Positions 35,990-44,972 are shown, counted from the first letter of the stretch. The stretch: 64,000 bases of DNA from Mycolicibacterium litorale (GCA_002007745.1 CP019882.1:2790001-2854000), one strand, 5' to 3'. Translations and numbers: made by a program. Notes: generated from the sequence alone by a model not told the origin.

Positions 35990-36439
35990 TCAGCTGGCCG
36001 GGTAGAAGTCGTTCCCGTTGCCCCAGTCACCGGAATGCATGGATCCCGGCTGCCAGCCCTGGGCGCCCAGGCACAGCATCGGCAGGCCGTCCGGCGACTG
36101 GGCGGCGGCTTGCGAACCCGGGCACGGCGAGCCGACCTCCTGCACGCCGTAGATCTTGGGCGAGAGCACCCAGAAGCCGACGCCCTCCGGCGGACGATCC
36201 ATGCCGATGGGTGACTGACCGGGAATCCAGTGGCAGGCCAGCGGTTCACCGCCCGGTCCGCGTCCGAAGACGAATCGGTCCCAGCGGTAGCACGGGGCGT
36301 TCAGGTAGGCGTCGTAGCTCATCCCGGGCGGGTCACCGGGAAACGGGCCGTGTGGTTCGTCGGCCACGGCAGCCGGCGCCACCCCCAGCGCGGTGCCTGC
36401 AACGGCTGCAGCGATGACCAGTTCGCGGAGCATCTTCAC
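35990..36439 (-). CDS. Secreted mycobacterial protein, Cys/Trp-rich
   Basis: A 149-residue protein with a signal peptide ending at AVADEP (residue 27). The mature part is rich in Gly, Pro, Trp and Tyr with four Cys (APCYRW, LACHW, SPCPG, LCLGA). No domain was recognised; such proteins are typical of mycobacterial culture filtrates. The start is GTG at 36439 or ATG at 36433. Confidence 0.65.
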   Translation of the reverse strand: MKMLRELVIAAAVAGTALGVAPAAVADEPHGPFPGDPPGMSYDAYLNAPCYRWDRFVFGRGPGGEPLACHWIPGQSPIGMDRPPEGVGFWVLSPKIYGVQEVGSPCPGSQAAAQSPDGLPMLCLGAQGWQPGSMHSGDWGNGNDFYPAS

Positions 36440-36674
36440 CTCTATGTCGTGGCTATGTTGTGGCCGCCAGAGCCCTGTGCCCCCGCCGGCCCTGCGCAGA
36501 GCCTAACGTCTGCCCGCGGTCGTCCCGGGAGAAACCGCGAAGGCGCGGAGTGAACCGAGCATGTGACGGTCACGAAGATTTCTTCTCTGCGGGACTGCTC
36601 CACCCGCCCCATGCTTGATAAGCTGCCGCGATTGCGTCGTCGGGGGGCGGGGAAATGACGACGGGAGACCTTTG

Positions 36675-39221
36675 GTGGGTGAGGCGCGCAGCGCAGAGTC
36701 GGCCGCATCGGCCCGGCTGACGCTGCCGTTCGTCGGTGGCAGCGAGATGGCGGCCCGTATGGCGGCGTTCGACTGGGCCGATTCGCCGCTGGGTCCGGTA
36801 TCGGGTTGGCCGCCCAGCCTGCGGACCGCGGTCGGGATCTGCCTCAGTTCGCGCTACCCGATGGTGATCTGGTGGGGCGCTGAGCTGGTACTGCTCTACA
36901 ACGATGCCTGGGTGCCGATCCTCGGGCCGGACAAGCACCCCGCGTTGGGGCTTCCCGGCCGTCAGGTGTGGCCGGAGATGTGGCACATCATCGGACGCCA
37001 ACTGCACAGCGTGCTGCAGACCGGTCGAGCCACCTTCTCCGACGACCAGTTGTTGCCCGCCAGGCGGTTCGGTTATCTCGAAGAGGCCTACTTCACGTAC
37101 TCCTACAGTGCCGTGCACGACGAGACGGGGGCGGTCAGCGGAGCGTTCACCGCCATCACCGAAACCACACCGCGGGTTCTCAGCGAACGCCGGTTGCGCT
37201 CGTTGCGGGCGCTCAGCGACGCCACCGCGTTGGCCGCCTCCCGCATTGACGCCACCCTGCAGACCGTCGCGGCGGCGGGGCTGGCTGCCCTCGGTGACAA
37301 TCGGGCGGACGTCCCGTTCGCGGCCGTCTACGCGCGCACGCGGGGTGAGCCCGCGGCCCGCCTGGTCAGCAGCATGGGACTGGCCGAGCCGGCCGCGCTG
37401 CCGTCGCCGGTCGCGGAACCGACCGCCCCGTGGTGGCATCCGGCCGGCTCGGGGATGCGCTCGCAGGCGCTGCTGCCGGAGTGGGCGGCTGCCGTCCTGC
37501 CGGGCGCCAACCCGGTCGGTGATGAACCGCCGGCCACCGCGGTGATCCTGTCCATCCAGTCCGGCGACGACGACATCGCCGGCGTGGTGCTGATCGCCGG
37601 GGTCACGCCCTACCGGCAGCTGGACGAGGACTTCAGCGGCTACCTGAGCCTGGTCGCGGCCCAGCTCGGTCGCGCGGTCAGCGACGCGCGCGGGGCCACC
37701 GCCGAACGGGAGGCCCGGCAGCGCGACGCTACCCTGTCGCGCTTCGCCGCGGTCCTCGCCCGCTCGTCGACACCCACCGAGCTGCTCGCGGCGGCCGCCG
37801 CGCACATCGGCGGTGCGTTCCCCGGGGCGAAGGTCCGCATCGCGCAATGGGACGCACACACCAAGCGACCCGCGGTCCTGGCCTTCCCGCCAGCGGACGA
37901 CGATGGGTCCGAGGAGTTGGCGGCGGCATTGGGGGTTGCCCGCAATCGTTCGGCCACCTCGGTGCTGACCGTCGACACCGACCAGGCCACGACGGTCCTG
38001 GCGGCACCGCTGGGTGCGCATGCGGCGGTGGCGATGGAGCTGCCGGTCAGATCCGCCCGTTCCGAGGACCGGGACCTGTTCGGCCTGCTGGCTGGGCACC
38101 TGGGCCAGGCCCTGGTGATCGCGCGGGAGTTCGAACAACACCGCGCCGCCGCGATCACCCTGCAGGATGCGATCCTGGGACCCACCGAGTTACCGCACGG
38201 ATTCGCGGTGCGCTACACACCGGCGGTCGAACCGTTCGAAGTGGGCGGTGACTGGTATGACCTGGTCCCCCTCGACGGCGACTGCATTGGGATCGTCGTC
38301 GGCGACTGTGTCGGCCGGGGGTTGCCGGCCGCTGCGGCGATGGGTCAGTTGCGTTCGGCGGCACAAGCTCTGCTGTTGCGGACCGGTGATCCCGCCGAGA
38401 CTCTGGACAGCCTCGACCGGTTCGCCCGGCGCGTGCCGGCGGCGGTGGGCACCACGGTGTTCTGCGCGGTCATCGATCAGGCCGCCTCGACGATCCGGTA
38501 TAGCAGCGCCGGACACCCGCCGCCGATCGTCGTCGGGCCAGGCACGGTCCGCACTCGGCTCGAGCGGGCTCCCGGTCTGCCCCTCGCCGTCGCCGATCGA
38601 CAGCCGCGCCCGGAAGCGGTGGCGGGGCTGGCCGCAGGTGCCACACTGCTGCTCTACACAGATGGCCTCATCGAGCGCAGACACGAGTCACTCACCGCGG
38701 GAATCGAGCGTGCCGCGGCGGTGCTGGCCACCTGCGCCGAGATACATCCCGAGGAGGTGGCCGACCAGTTGATGACCACGCTCGCGCCCCCTACCGGCTA
38801 CGACGACGACGTGGCCGTCCTGCTCTACCGGCATCGGCCCGAACCCCTGTCGGTCCGGGTCGCAGCCGAGCCGGCCGCACTGGCCACCGTTCGCACCGAG
38901 CTGCGTCGCTGGCTACCCGCGGCGGGCGTCGACGCCGGCACCGCCGCCAACATTCTGCTGACTGTCGGCGAGGCCGCTTCCAACGCCACCGAGCACGCTC
39001 CTGCCGGTGTCCGGCATAGAGTTGTGCTGACCGTCTCGGCCTCGGTGGACCACGATGGACTGCAGCTGAGCGTTTCCGACAACGGCTGTTGGAAACCTCC
39101 GCCCGAATCGCCGGGCAACCGTGGCCACGGTCTGCGCGTGATCGAGGCGCTGCTGGACCGGGTCCACCTGACCAGCACCGACCACGGCACCACCGTCGAC
39201 ATGCTCAAGGAGTTGCGCTGA
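36675..39221 (+). CDS. PAS/GAF-SpoIIE phosphatase fused to anti-sigma kinase domain
   Basis: An 848-residue protein: PAS-like sensor (about 25-150), two GAF-like regions (about 170-330 and 350-490), a PP2C/SpoIIE phosphatase (FEVGGDWYDL, VGDCVGRGLPAAA, LYTDGLIERR, GYDDDVAVLLY) and a C-terminal HATPase_c domain of the RsbW type (VGEAASNATEHA, DNGCW, GHGLRVIEALLD). Phosphatase and kinase for an anti-sigma antagonist are thus in one chain, and the STAS partner follows with a 1-nt overlap. The pair likely controls a stress sigma factor. GTG at 36675 has GGGAG 7 nt upstream. The frame is open to 36615. Confidence 0.85.
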   Translation: MGEARSAESAASARLTLPFVGGSEMAARMAAFDWADSPLGPVSGWPPSLRTAVGICLSSRYPMVIWWGAELVLLYNDAWVPILGPDKHPALGLPGRQVWPEMWHIIGRQLHSVLQTGRATFSDDQLLPARRFGYLEEAYFTYSYSAVHDETGAVSGAFTAITETTPRVLSERRLRSLRALSDATALAASRIDATLQTVAAAGLAALGDNRADVPFAAVYARTRGEPAARLVSSMGLAEPAALPSPVAEPTAPWWHPAGSGMRSQALLPEWAAAVLPGANPVGDEPPATAVILSIQSGDDDIAGVVLIAGVTPYRQLDEDFSGYLSLVAAQLGRAVSDARGATAEREARQRDATLSRFAAVLARSSTPTELLAAAAAHIGGAFPGAKVRIAQWDAHTKRPAVLAFPPADDDGSEELAAALGVARNRSATSVLTVDTDQATTVLAAPLGAHAAVAMELPVRSARSEDRDLFGLLAGHLGQALVIAREFEQHRAAAITLQDAILGPTELPHGFAVRYTPAVEPFEVGGDWYDLVPLDGDCIGIVVGDCVGRGLPAAAAMGQLRSAAQALLLRTGDPAETLDSLDRFARRVPAAVGTTVFCAVIDQAASTIRYSSAGHPPPIVVGPGTVRTRLERAPGLPLAVADRQPRPEAVAGLAAGATLLLYTDGLIERRHESLTAGIERAAAVLATCAEIHPEEVADQLMTTLAPPTGYDDDVAVLLYRHRPEPLSVRVAAEPAALATVRTELRRWLPAAGVDAGTAANILLTVGEAASNATEHAPAGVRHRVVLTVSASVDHDGLQLSVSDNGCWKPPPESPGNRGHGLRVIEALLDRVHLTSTDHGTTVDMLKELR

Positions 39222-39532
39222 TGACCGAGGCCCAGTTCCGGGTCACCGTGGCGTCCGATCTGGAGGCACCGCGCGTGGTTGCCGCCGGTGACATCGACCT
39301 TGCCAATGTCACCGAGTTTCAGGACGTCATGGCAAAGGCCGCGGCCGGTTCCGCCACCTTGACCGTCGATCTATCCGAGGTGACCTATTGCGACAGCGCC
39401 GCGGTCCGCGCGCTGTTCGCGGTGGCGGCCGCCAGCGAACTCACGATGATCGTGGCCCCGGAAGGGCCCATCAGAACCTTGTTGGGCATATCCGGCCTCG
39501 ACCGGGTGGCCACCGTTGTCACCAAGGAGTGA
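39221..39532 (+). CDS. STAS anti-sigma factor antagonist
   Basis: A 103-residue STAS protein with a predicted phosphorylation Ser in the conserved YCDSAAVRAL segment (about 60-69). It would be phosphorylated by the RsbW-like domain and dephosphorylated by the SpoIIE domain of the upstream protein. The ATG overlaps that stop (TGATG). It is followed 10 bp later by the ANTAR gene. Confidence 0.85.
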   Translation: MTEAQFRVTVASDLEAPRVVAAGDIDLANVTEFQDVMAKAAAGSATLTVDLSEVTYCDSAAVRALFAVAAASELTMIVAPEGPIRTLLGISGLDRVATVVTKE

Positions 39533-39542
39533 TACCCACACA

Positions 39543-40358
39543 ATGCCTGTCCCAGATTTTCATCCCCGCGATCTGTCCCAGCAGGGTGAGTTGTTCGAGC
39601 GGATCCTGGAACGCATCCACCGCGACATGCCCGACGCCATCGGCTTGGCGGTCACCGTTCTCGACCGGGGCTTGGATCAAGACGAGATGACGATGCTGGC
39701 CGCACGCGGCTTCGGCGGCGACATCGTGGCGGCGCAACTGGCCGGGCTCGGCGGTCCGGTGCTCGATGCGTTCGCTCACCAGATCCCGGTGCTCACCCTC
39801 GACCTGTGGTCCGACGACCGTTGGCCGCAACTGACCTTGGAGGCCATGCAGGCCCGCGCGCCTGAGCACAGCGCCGCCTGGCAGGAGGTTCGCGGCTCGG
39901 TCGCGGTGCCGGGCGTCTGGAAGGCGGAGGGCACCGTCGTGCTCACGGCCATGCTGGACCGGCCCGCGAGCGCCAGCACGGTCACCACGTTGATCGGCTA
40001 CGAGCAACTGGTCTGTGCGGCGATGGTGTCGGTGGGCGCCGAAGACGCCACCGCGACCGCCGACATGCTCGCGGTGCTGCAGTCCCGCGGGGCGATCGAA
40101 CAGGCGAAGGGCGCCATCATGGGCCGGCTCGGCTGCGATGCCGATACCGCGTGGGCGACATTGCGACGCGCCAGCCATGAATCCAACGTCAAGCTGCGGT
40201 CGCTGGCGGTGGCGCTGGTCGAGCACATCAGTGGCGCGCCGGCCGAGCAGCCTGCCGCCGGCGCCCCGATCGTCCCCGACGAGCCGGCTCGCCATGCCGC
40301 CCGCCTGCTGTGGGCGGTCCTCACTCCCGAATCGACCCCGGTCTCACCGGGCAGCTGA
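39543..40358 (+). CDS. GAF-ANTAR domain regulator
   Basis: A 271-residue protein with an N-terminal GAF-like sensor (about 10-165) and an ANTAR RNA-binding domain (about 170-228; core AIEQAKGAIMGRLGCDADTA). ANTAR proteins bind paired hairpins in mRNA and prevent termination. The gene completes the sensory cassette. No adjacent ANTAR target hairpin was recognised. The 3' end overlaps the convergent gene by 15 bp. The C-terminal 40 residues are low-complexity. Confidence 0.8.
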   Translation: MPVPDFHPRDLSQQGELFERILERIHRDMPDAIGLAVTVLDRGLDQDEMTMLAARGFGGDIVAAQLAGLGGPVLDAFAHQIPVLTLDLWSDDRWPQLTLEAMQARAPEHSAAWQEVRGSVAVPGVWKAEGTVVLTAMLDRPASASTVTTLIGYEQLVCAAMVSVGAEDATATADMLAVLQSRGAIEQAKGAIMGRLGCDADTAWATLRRASHESNVKLRSLAVALVEHISGAPAEQPAAGAPIVPDEPARHAARLLWAVLTPESTPVSPGS

Positions 40359-40991
40359 CCGCGGCAGGTCGATCGTGGTGGTCACGGTGACGATCTGGGG
40401 AGCCGGCGGCGCAGAGGAGAACCCGAACCCGACCGCGGGCAGCAGCGGCGCCACCGCACCCAGATCACGGCTGTCGAATCGGCCGGTCGCAGCGACAATG
40501 CGGCGGGAACGGCGCACACCGTAGAACTCGCGACGACCGCTTCCGGCGCTGCCCGCGGTGTGGACGCCGGGCACGATCTTCGACGCGACGGGGTCGATGA
40601 GGGTGAGCCACCAGGGCGCAACGGCGAGACGGGCAGGCACCAGCCGCAACACCCGGTCCAGCGGTGCCGGACCGCCGATGGTGACGGTGATGTCCAGGCC
40701 CGGGGCGGTCACGGCCAGCCGGTCTGCGGTGAGCTCAGCGGTCACCGGACCCGATTCGATCCGGTCGAATCGATACGTGGCGGCGACGAAGTCGGCCACT
40801 TCGGTGGTGGGCGCGAACAGAACCCGTTCGTCGGTGTCGGTCTGCACCATCACATCGGTGAACGCTCCGAACGGCGAGTGCGTCCAGCAGCCGACGACCA
40901 GTCGGACCCCTGCCGTGGTTCCGAATCCGGCGATGTGCCCGGTGAAGGCCAACCGCTGCGTGCGCACCCGGTCGAGGGTAATCGCCGACAC
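40344..40991 (-). CDS. Conserved mycobacterial protein of unknown function
   Basis: A 215-residue protein, predicted beta-rich, no signal peptide. The regions FGTTAGVRLVVGCWTHSPFG and DRVLRLVPARLAVAPWWLTLIDPVASKIVPGVHTAG would fit a ligand-binding barrel. The frame is open up to 41480, but the upstream part lies opposite another gene and has low coding value. The GTG at 40991 is the best start. No family was recognised. Confidence 0.6.
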   Translation of the reverse strand: MSAITLDRVRTQRLAFTGHIAGFGTTAGVRLVVGCWTHSPFGAFTDVMVQTDTDERVLFAPTTEVADFVAATYRFDRIESGPVTAELTADRLAVTAPGLDITVTIGGPAPLDRVLRLVPARLAVAPWWLTLIDPVASKIVPGVHTAGSAGSGRREFYGVRRSRRIVAATGRFDSRDLGAVAPLLPAVGFGFSSAPPAPQIVTVTTTIDLPRSAAR

Positions 40992-41093
40992 ATGGCGCCA
41001 ATTCGTCGGGGAAACGCCGCTGCACCAGCGCCGAAATCCCGCTCGGAGGTGGTTGGGTAGTGCGTGATACGCCCCCGCAGCCGGAGGAAACCC

Positions 41094-41737
41094 ATGCCCG
41101 ATAGCCATCGCGCCACCGCACCGTCCCCGCGTCTGCTCTCGTGGCTGGGCGCCGGCGGGATGCTCGCGGTGGTCGGGTTGGTCGTGGGCGTCTCGGTGAC
41201 GTCCGGGGCGTCCGACACGTTGCCGGTCGCGCAGGCCGCGCCCTCGACGACATCGACGACATCGACGACATCGACGACGGCCACCACGGCGACATCGACG
41301 ACGGCCACCGCCTACCAGGCCGACTCCCACGGCTATGTGAACACGGGGGCACGCTGCGACGACAATCAGACGTTGATGGCCTACGGCCGTACGGCCAAGT
41401 CGCTGGTGGCGATCTGTGTGAACGCCGACGGCGGGCTGGAGTACCGCGGTGTGCGGCTCAGCGACGACGCCTCGCTGCATCTGCCGATCACCCGAAGCTC
41501 CGACGGGACGCTGATCGCCACCAATGACGGTGTCACGTATGCGGTTTCGCCCACCCAGTTCCTGGTTTCCGAGGGCGATGAGGTCATCTACCGCGACTCG
41601 TGGGTCGAGTTCCGCGAGGCGAGTTTCTCACCCGCCTCGAGCAGCTCGTCCAGCGCGGCGGGCACCACCACGGTCAGCACCACGACCGTGACGGTGACGA
41701 CGTCGGTGACCCGACGACGTCGAAGTCGGGGGGCTAG
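41094..41737 (+). pseudogene. Exported Thr/Ser-rich protein, frameshifted near 3' end
   Basis: The restored protein has 214 residues: an N-terminal signal/anchor (about 18-38), a Thr/Ser linker encoded by a 9-bp tandem repeat, a small central domain with two Cys (ARCDDN, AICVNAD) and a Thr/Ser-rich tail. The frame breaks at a CCC run at 41710-41712. One extra C gives SVTPTTSKSGG and a TAG at 41735-41737; otherwise the frame runs to 41852 in unrelated sequence. ATG at 41094 has a GGAGGAAA ribosome site. Function is unknown. Confidence 0.7.
41245..41280 (+). repeat. 9-bp tandem repeat coding for Thr-Ser-Thr linker
   Basis: Four near-identical 9-mers (TCGACGACA, last copy ending in G) lie in frame within the exported protein gene and continue imperfectly to 41304. 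The unit can vary in copy number by slippage. Confidence 0.75.
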
Positions 41738-42047
41738 CCGCCCGCCCCTCGGACGCGGCGGGATAGTCCACGATCGAGCGCCAAAAGTCCTCGGGGATTT
41801 CGGTATTCGAGCGCATCGCCATCGTCAGCCCGACGGCCATCGCGATGCCTAGTAGGCCCAGCCACAGCCCGGCCAGCCCGACGCCGACCCAGATCGCCGC
41901 GGTGACGGTGGGCCATGGGCCCACCAGCGCCAGCACCGGAGCGAAGAAGAACCCGGTTCCGACGTACCAGGAGGATCCGGCGCGGTCTGCCTTGAGCACG
42001 AACCGAAGCCAGCCCGGAACCGCAGCCGGGTCGTTGTGCGCGGTCAT
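41674..42047 (-). pseudogene. Two-helix membrane protein, frameshifted at 3' end
   Basis: The restored protein has 124 residues: membrane helices at about 26-45 and 50-75, then a cytosolic segment (RSNTEIPEDFWRSIVDYP) and a Ser/Thr/Pro-rich tail. The frame breaks at the same CCC (41710-41712) as the convergent gene. Restoring it places the stop at 41674, and the two genes then overlap tail to tail by 64 bp. It is divergent from the MmyB-type regulator and shares its palindromic operator, so it may be the regulator's target. Confidence 0.65.
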
Positions 42048-42082
42048 GGTTTTCACGGTCCCCGGTCCGGGTAAGTCAGGCA

Positions 42083-42099
42083 ATTACCCGTGGGGTAAT
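42083..42099. promoter_or_regulatory. Palindromic operator of the MmyB-type regulator
   Basis: ATTACCC-GTG-GGGTAAT is a perfect 7-bp inverted repeat with a 3-bp spacer. A third half-site GGGTAA lies at 42069-42074. It sits in the 86-bp gap between divergent starts at 42047 and 42134. Confidence 0.6.
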
Positions 42100-42133
42100 G
42101 GCGTGGCCTTCGAATCTGGGACATGCTGGACCG

Positions 42134-42913
42134 GTGGGCGACACGGCGTTCGGTGAGTTGCTGCGGGGTTGGCGCGGCCGGCGCCGACTGAGTCAACTGG
42201 ACCTCGCCCTGGTAGCCGGCGTCTCAGCGCGACATGTCAGCTTCGTCGAAAGCGGGCGATCGACGCCGAGCCGGGCCATGGTGCTGCGGCTCGCGACCGC
42301 ATTGTCGGTGCCGCCCCGTGAACAGAATCGCCTGCTGCTCGCCGCCGGATTGGCGCCGGTGTACGCCGAGCGGGGCCTGCACGATCCCGGGATGGCAGCG
42401 GTACGAGCCGGCATCGACCGCGTGCTGGCCGCCTACGATCCGTTTCCGTGTCTGGTCGTCGACCGCGATTGGTCTGTCCGGCAGGTTAATTCGGGCGCTG
42501 GAGCGTTGCTCGACGGGGTGTCTGCCGAACTGCTCGAGGACCCCAATGCGCTGCGGATCGCGCTGCACCCGCAGGGTTTGGCGCCGCGAATCCGTAACCT
42601 CGCGCAGTGGCGGCACCACCTGCTCGGCCGGTTACGCCGGGAGTCCGACCTGAGCGGCTCGGCGGCGTCGGCTGCGCTGCTCGCCGAGCTGGAGGCCTAC
42701 CCCGGCGGAACGGACGAGTCGGCGGATCTGGGCGGGGTGGCGGTGCCGCTGGAGCTCTACCGGCCCGACGGGGTGCTGCTGAGGTTCATCTCCCTGGTGA
42801 CGACGTTCGGCACCGCCCTCGACCTCACCGCGGCCGAGCTGAGCATCGAGGCCTTCCTACCCGCCGACGATGTCACCGCGCACGCGCTGACCGGTCCGCC
42901 GGCGTCCGCGTAG
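42134..42913 (+). CDS. XRE/MmyB-type transcriptional regulator
   Basis: A 259-residue regulator: an XRE helix-turn-helix (RRLSQLDLALVAGVSARHVSFVESGRSTPS near 13-43) and a C-terminal MmyB-like ligand domain (FPCLVVDRDWSVRQVN, ALHPQGLAPRI). MmyB-type ligands are often fatty acids or similar lipids. The GTG at 42134 begins VGDTAFGELLR. Autoregulation through the palindrome at 42083-42099 is likely. Its stop TAG forms the first bases of the KstR box for cyp125. Confidence 0.85.
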   Translation: MGDTAFGELLRGWRGRRRLSQLDLALVAGVSARHVSFVESGRSTPSRAMVLRLATALSVPPREQNRLLLAAGLAPVYAERGLHDPGMAAVRAGIDRVLAAYDPFPCLVVDRDWSVRQVNSGAGALLDGVSAELLEDPNALRIALHPQGLAPRIRNLAQWRHHLLGRLRRESDLSGSAASAALLAELEAYPGGTDESADLGGVAVPLELYRPDGVLLRFISLVTTFGTALDLTAAELSIEAFLPADDVTAHALTGPPASA

Positions 42914-42924
42914 AACACGTTCCA
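42911..42924. promoter_or_regulatory. KstR-type operator upstream of cyp125
   Basis: TAGAACACGTTCCA fits TNNAACNNGTTNNA. It overlaps the stop codon of the XRE gene and lies 96 bp before the cyp125 ATG. Confidence 0.7.
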
Positions 42925-43020
42925 GTTGTGAGTTTCCGAAAGCCGCCACGGCAGCCTCCGCGGGTGGTGTAGGCATGGATCACCGGGCACTAGATGACTT
43001 CGTATGGAGGTGCGTTGTTT

Positions 43021-44267
43021 ATGCCGAGTCCCAACCTGCCCCCGGGTTTCGACTTCACCGATCCTGATCTGAACAACGAGCGGCTGCCCGTCGAGGAGCT
43101 CGCCGAACTACGTCGCGTGGCGCCGATCTGGTGGAACGAGCAACCCAGGGGCGTCGGCGGTTTCGACGACGACGGCTATTGGGTTGTCACCAAGCTCAAG
43201 GACGTCAAGGAGATCTCCCGGCGCAGCGACGTCTTCTCCAGCCTGGAAAACACCGCCTTGCCGCGGTACCCGGACAATCCGTCGGTGTCGCACAAGGACA
43301 CCGGCCAGTTCATCCTGCTGAACATGGATGCGCCGCATCACACGCACCTGCGCAAGATCGTCTCGCGCGCATTCACCCCCGCGCCGTGGAGGGGCTGCGC
43401 GCGGACCTGGCCAAGCGGGCCGAGGCGATCGTCAAGGCCGCGGCCGCGAAGGGTTCCGGCGACTTCGTCGAACAGGTCTCCTGCGAGCTGCCGTTACAGG
43501 CCATCGCCGACCTGATGGGTGTTCCGCAGGACGAGCGCAAGAAGCTGTTCGACTGGTCCAATCAGATGGTGGGTGAAGCGGATCCCGAGTTCGCCCGCAA
43601 CGACCCGACGGGTGCGGCCGGCGAGCTGATCATGTACGGCATGCAGATGGCGGCCGACCGTACCGCCAACCCTCGCGACGACCTGGTGACCAAGCTGGTG
43701 CAGGCCGACGTCGAGGGACACAAGCTGTCCGACGATGAGTTCGGTTTCTTCGTGATCCTGCTCGCGGTGGCCGGCAACGAGACCACCCGCAACTCGATCA
43801 CGCACGGCATGACGGCCTTCACCGATTCTCCGGACCAGTGGGAGTTGTACAAGGCGCAGCGTCCGGCGACCGCGGTCGACGAGATCGTCCGGTGGGCCAC
43901 TCCGGTGACCTCCTTCCAGCGCACCGCACTGCAGGACACCGAACTGGGCGGTGTGCAGATCAAGAAGGGCCAACGGGTGGTGATGTTCTACCGCTCGGCC
44001 AACTTCGACGAAGAGGTCTTCGAGGATCCGTTCTCCTTCAACATCCTTCGCGACCCCAACCCGCATGTCGGCTTCGGCGGCACCGGCGCGCACTATTGCA
44101 TCGGCGCCAACCTGGCCAGGATGACGATCGATCTGATGTTCAACGCGATCGCCGACCACATGCCGGATCTGACTCCGTTGTCGAAGCCGCAGCGATTGCG
44201 GTCGGGCTGGCTCAACGGCATCAAGCACTGGCAGGTCGACTACACCGGAGCTGGTGCCAGCAAGTAG
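43021..44267 (+). pseudogene. cyp125: CYP125 steroid C26-monooxygenase, frameshifted
   Basis: The restored protein has 415 residues and closely follows CYP125A1: same N-terminus (MPSPNLPPGFDFTDPD), I-helix LAVAGNETTRNS, ExxR (DEIVR) and heme loop GFGGTGAHYCIGANLA with the Cys ligand. The family oxidises the cholesterol side chain at C26/C27. The frame breaks at a CCCCC run at 43376-43380. One extra C restores SRAFTPRAVEGL. ATG at 43021 has GGAGGTG 10 nt upstream. A KstR box sits 96 bp upstream. Error is likelier than gene loss, as everything downstream is intact. Confidence 0.9.
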
Positions 44268-44284
44268 CTTGTGGCATAGGTCGA

Positions 44285-44290
44285 TACAGT
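44285..44290 (+). promoter_or_regulatory. Putative -10 element of leaderless YceI gene
   Basis: TACAGT fits TANNNT and ends 7 nt before the GTG at 44297. It lies in the 29-bp gap after cyp125. Confidence 0.4.
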
Positions 44291-44296
44291 CGAGGC

Positions 44297-44842
44297 GTGA
44301 CGGAAACAGCCTGGAGACTGACCGCCGCCGAGGGCGAACTGCAGATACTGACCGGGGTGGCGGGTCCAGCCTCGAAGATGGGCCATCGGCTGACGATAGC
44401 GATGGCGTCCTGGTACGCCGACGTGCGGTGGCAGGGTCATCAGCCCGTGAGCGTTGACCTGGTCGTGGAGGTCGACTCGCTCCAGGTCGTCAAGGGTGAG
44501 GGCGGGGTGACGCCGCTGTCCGGCCCGGAGAAGGGTGTGGTTCGTTCGAACGCGCTCAAGGCGTTGGACGCCAATAAGTATCCGCAGATCACCTTTGCGG
44601 CGGGAAGCATCACCAGGTCGCCCACCGGCTACCGGCTCGACGGCACCGTCGAGATCCACGGCACGTCGCGACCCCAGGCGGTTGACCTGGCAATCGAGGA
44701 TTCGGACGGGGTGTGGACGATGTCCGCGGAGGTGCCGGTGGTTCAGACGCAATTCGGGGTCAAGCCCTACTCGCTGTTCATGGGCTCGTTGAAGGTGGCC
44801 GACGAGGTCACCGTGAAGTTCACCGCCCGCCACCCCAAGTAA
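44297..44842 (+). CDS. YceI-family lipid-binding protein
   Basis: A 181-residue YceI-like beta-barrel protein. Recognisable strands include KMGHRLTIAMASWYADV, a polar-lipid pocket region VDLVVEVDSLQVV, and PQITFAAGSITRS with the YceI-typical THG-like turn replaced by EIHGTSRP. The family binds isoprenoid or amphiphilic lipids. No signal peptide is present, so it is probably cytosolic. The GTG at 44297 follows a TANNNT box. Confidence 0.8.
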   Translation: MTETAWRLTAAEGELQILTGVAGPASKMGHRLTIAMASWYADVRWQGHQPVSVDLVVEVDSLQVVKGEGGVTPLSGPEKGVVRSNALKALDANKYPQITFAAGSITRSPTGYRLDGTVEIHGTSRPQAVDLAIEDSDGVWTMSAEVPVVQTQFGVKPYSLFMGSLKVADEVTVKFTARHPK

Positions 44843-44922
44843 TTTCTCGTGCCGAGATCGACGTTTCGCCGGGTTTTACTCGCATTTCTTCTGCCAATCG
44901 GCCATTTGGGCGCAGGGAAAGC

Positions 44923-44939
44923 GACTGGTCTGACCACTT
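44923..44939. promoter_or_regulatory. FadR-like operator
   Basis: The core TGGTCTGACCA (44926-44936) is a perfect palindrome, flanked so that the 17-mer at 44923-44939 is close to the E. coli FadR consensus AACTGGTCNGACCAGTT. It lies 33 bp before the regulator gene. Confidence 0.6.
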
Positions 44940-44972
44940 GACCTCTGGCCTCTAGCTTGCAATGGTGGAGGT

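Noticed and set aside
36615..36674. Earlier start for the SpoIIE/HATPase gene at 36615
   Set aside because: The extra 20 residues are non-conserved, while the GTG at 36675 has a GGGAG site at correct spacing.
41245..41304. Tandem repeat as a possible CRISPR array or attachment site
   Set aside because: The 9-bp unit has no spacers and is in frame within a Thr/Ser-rich linker.
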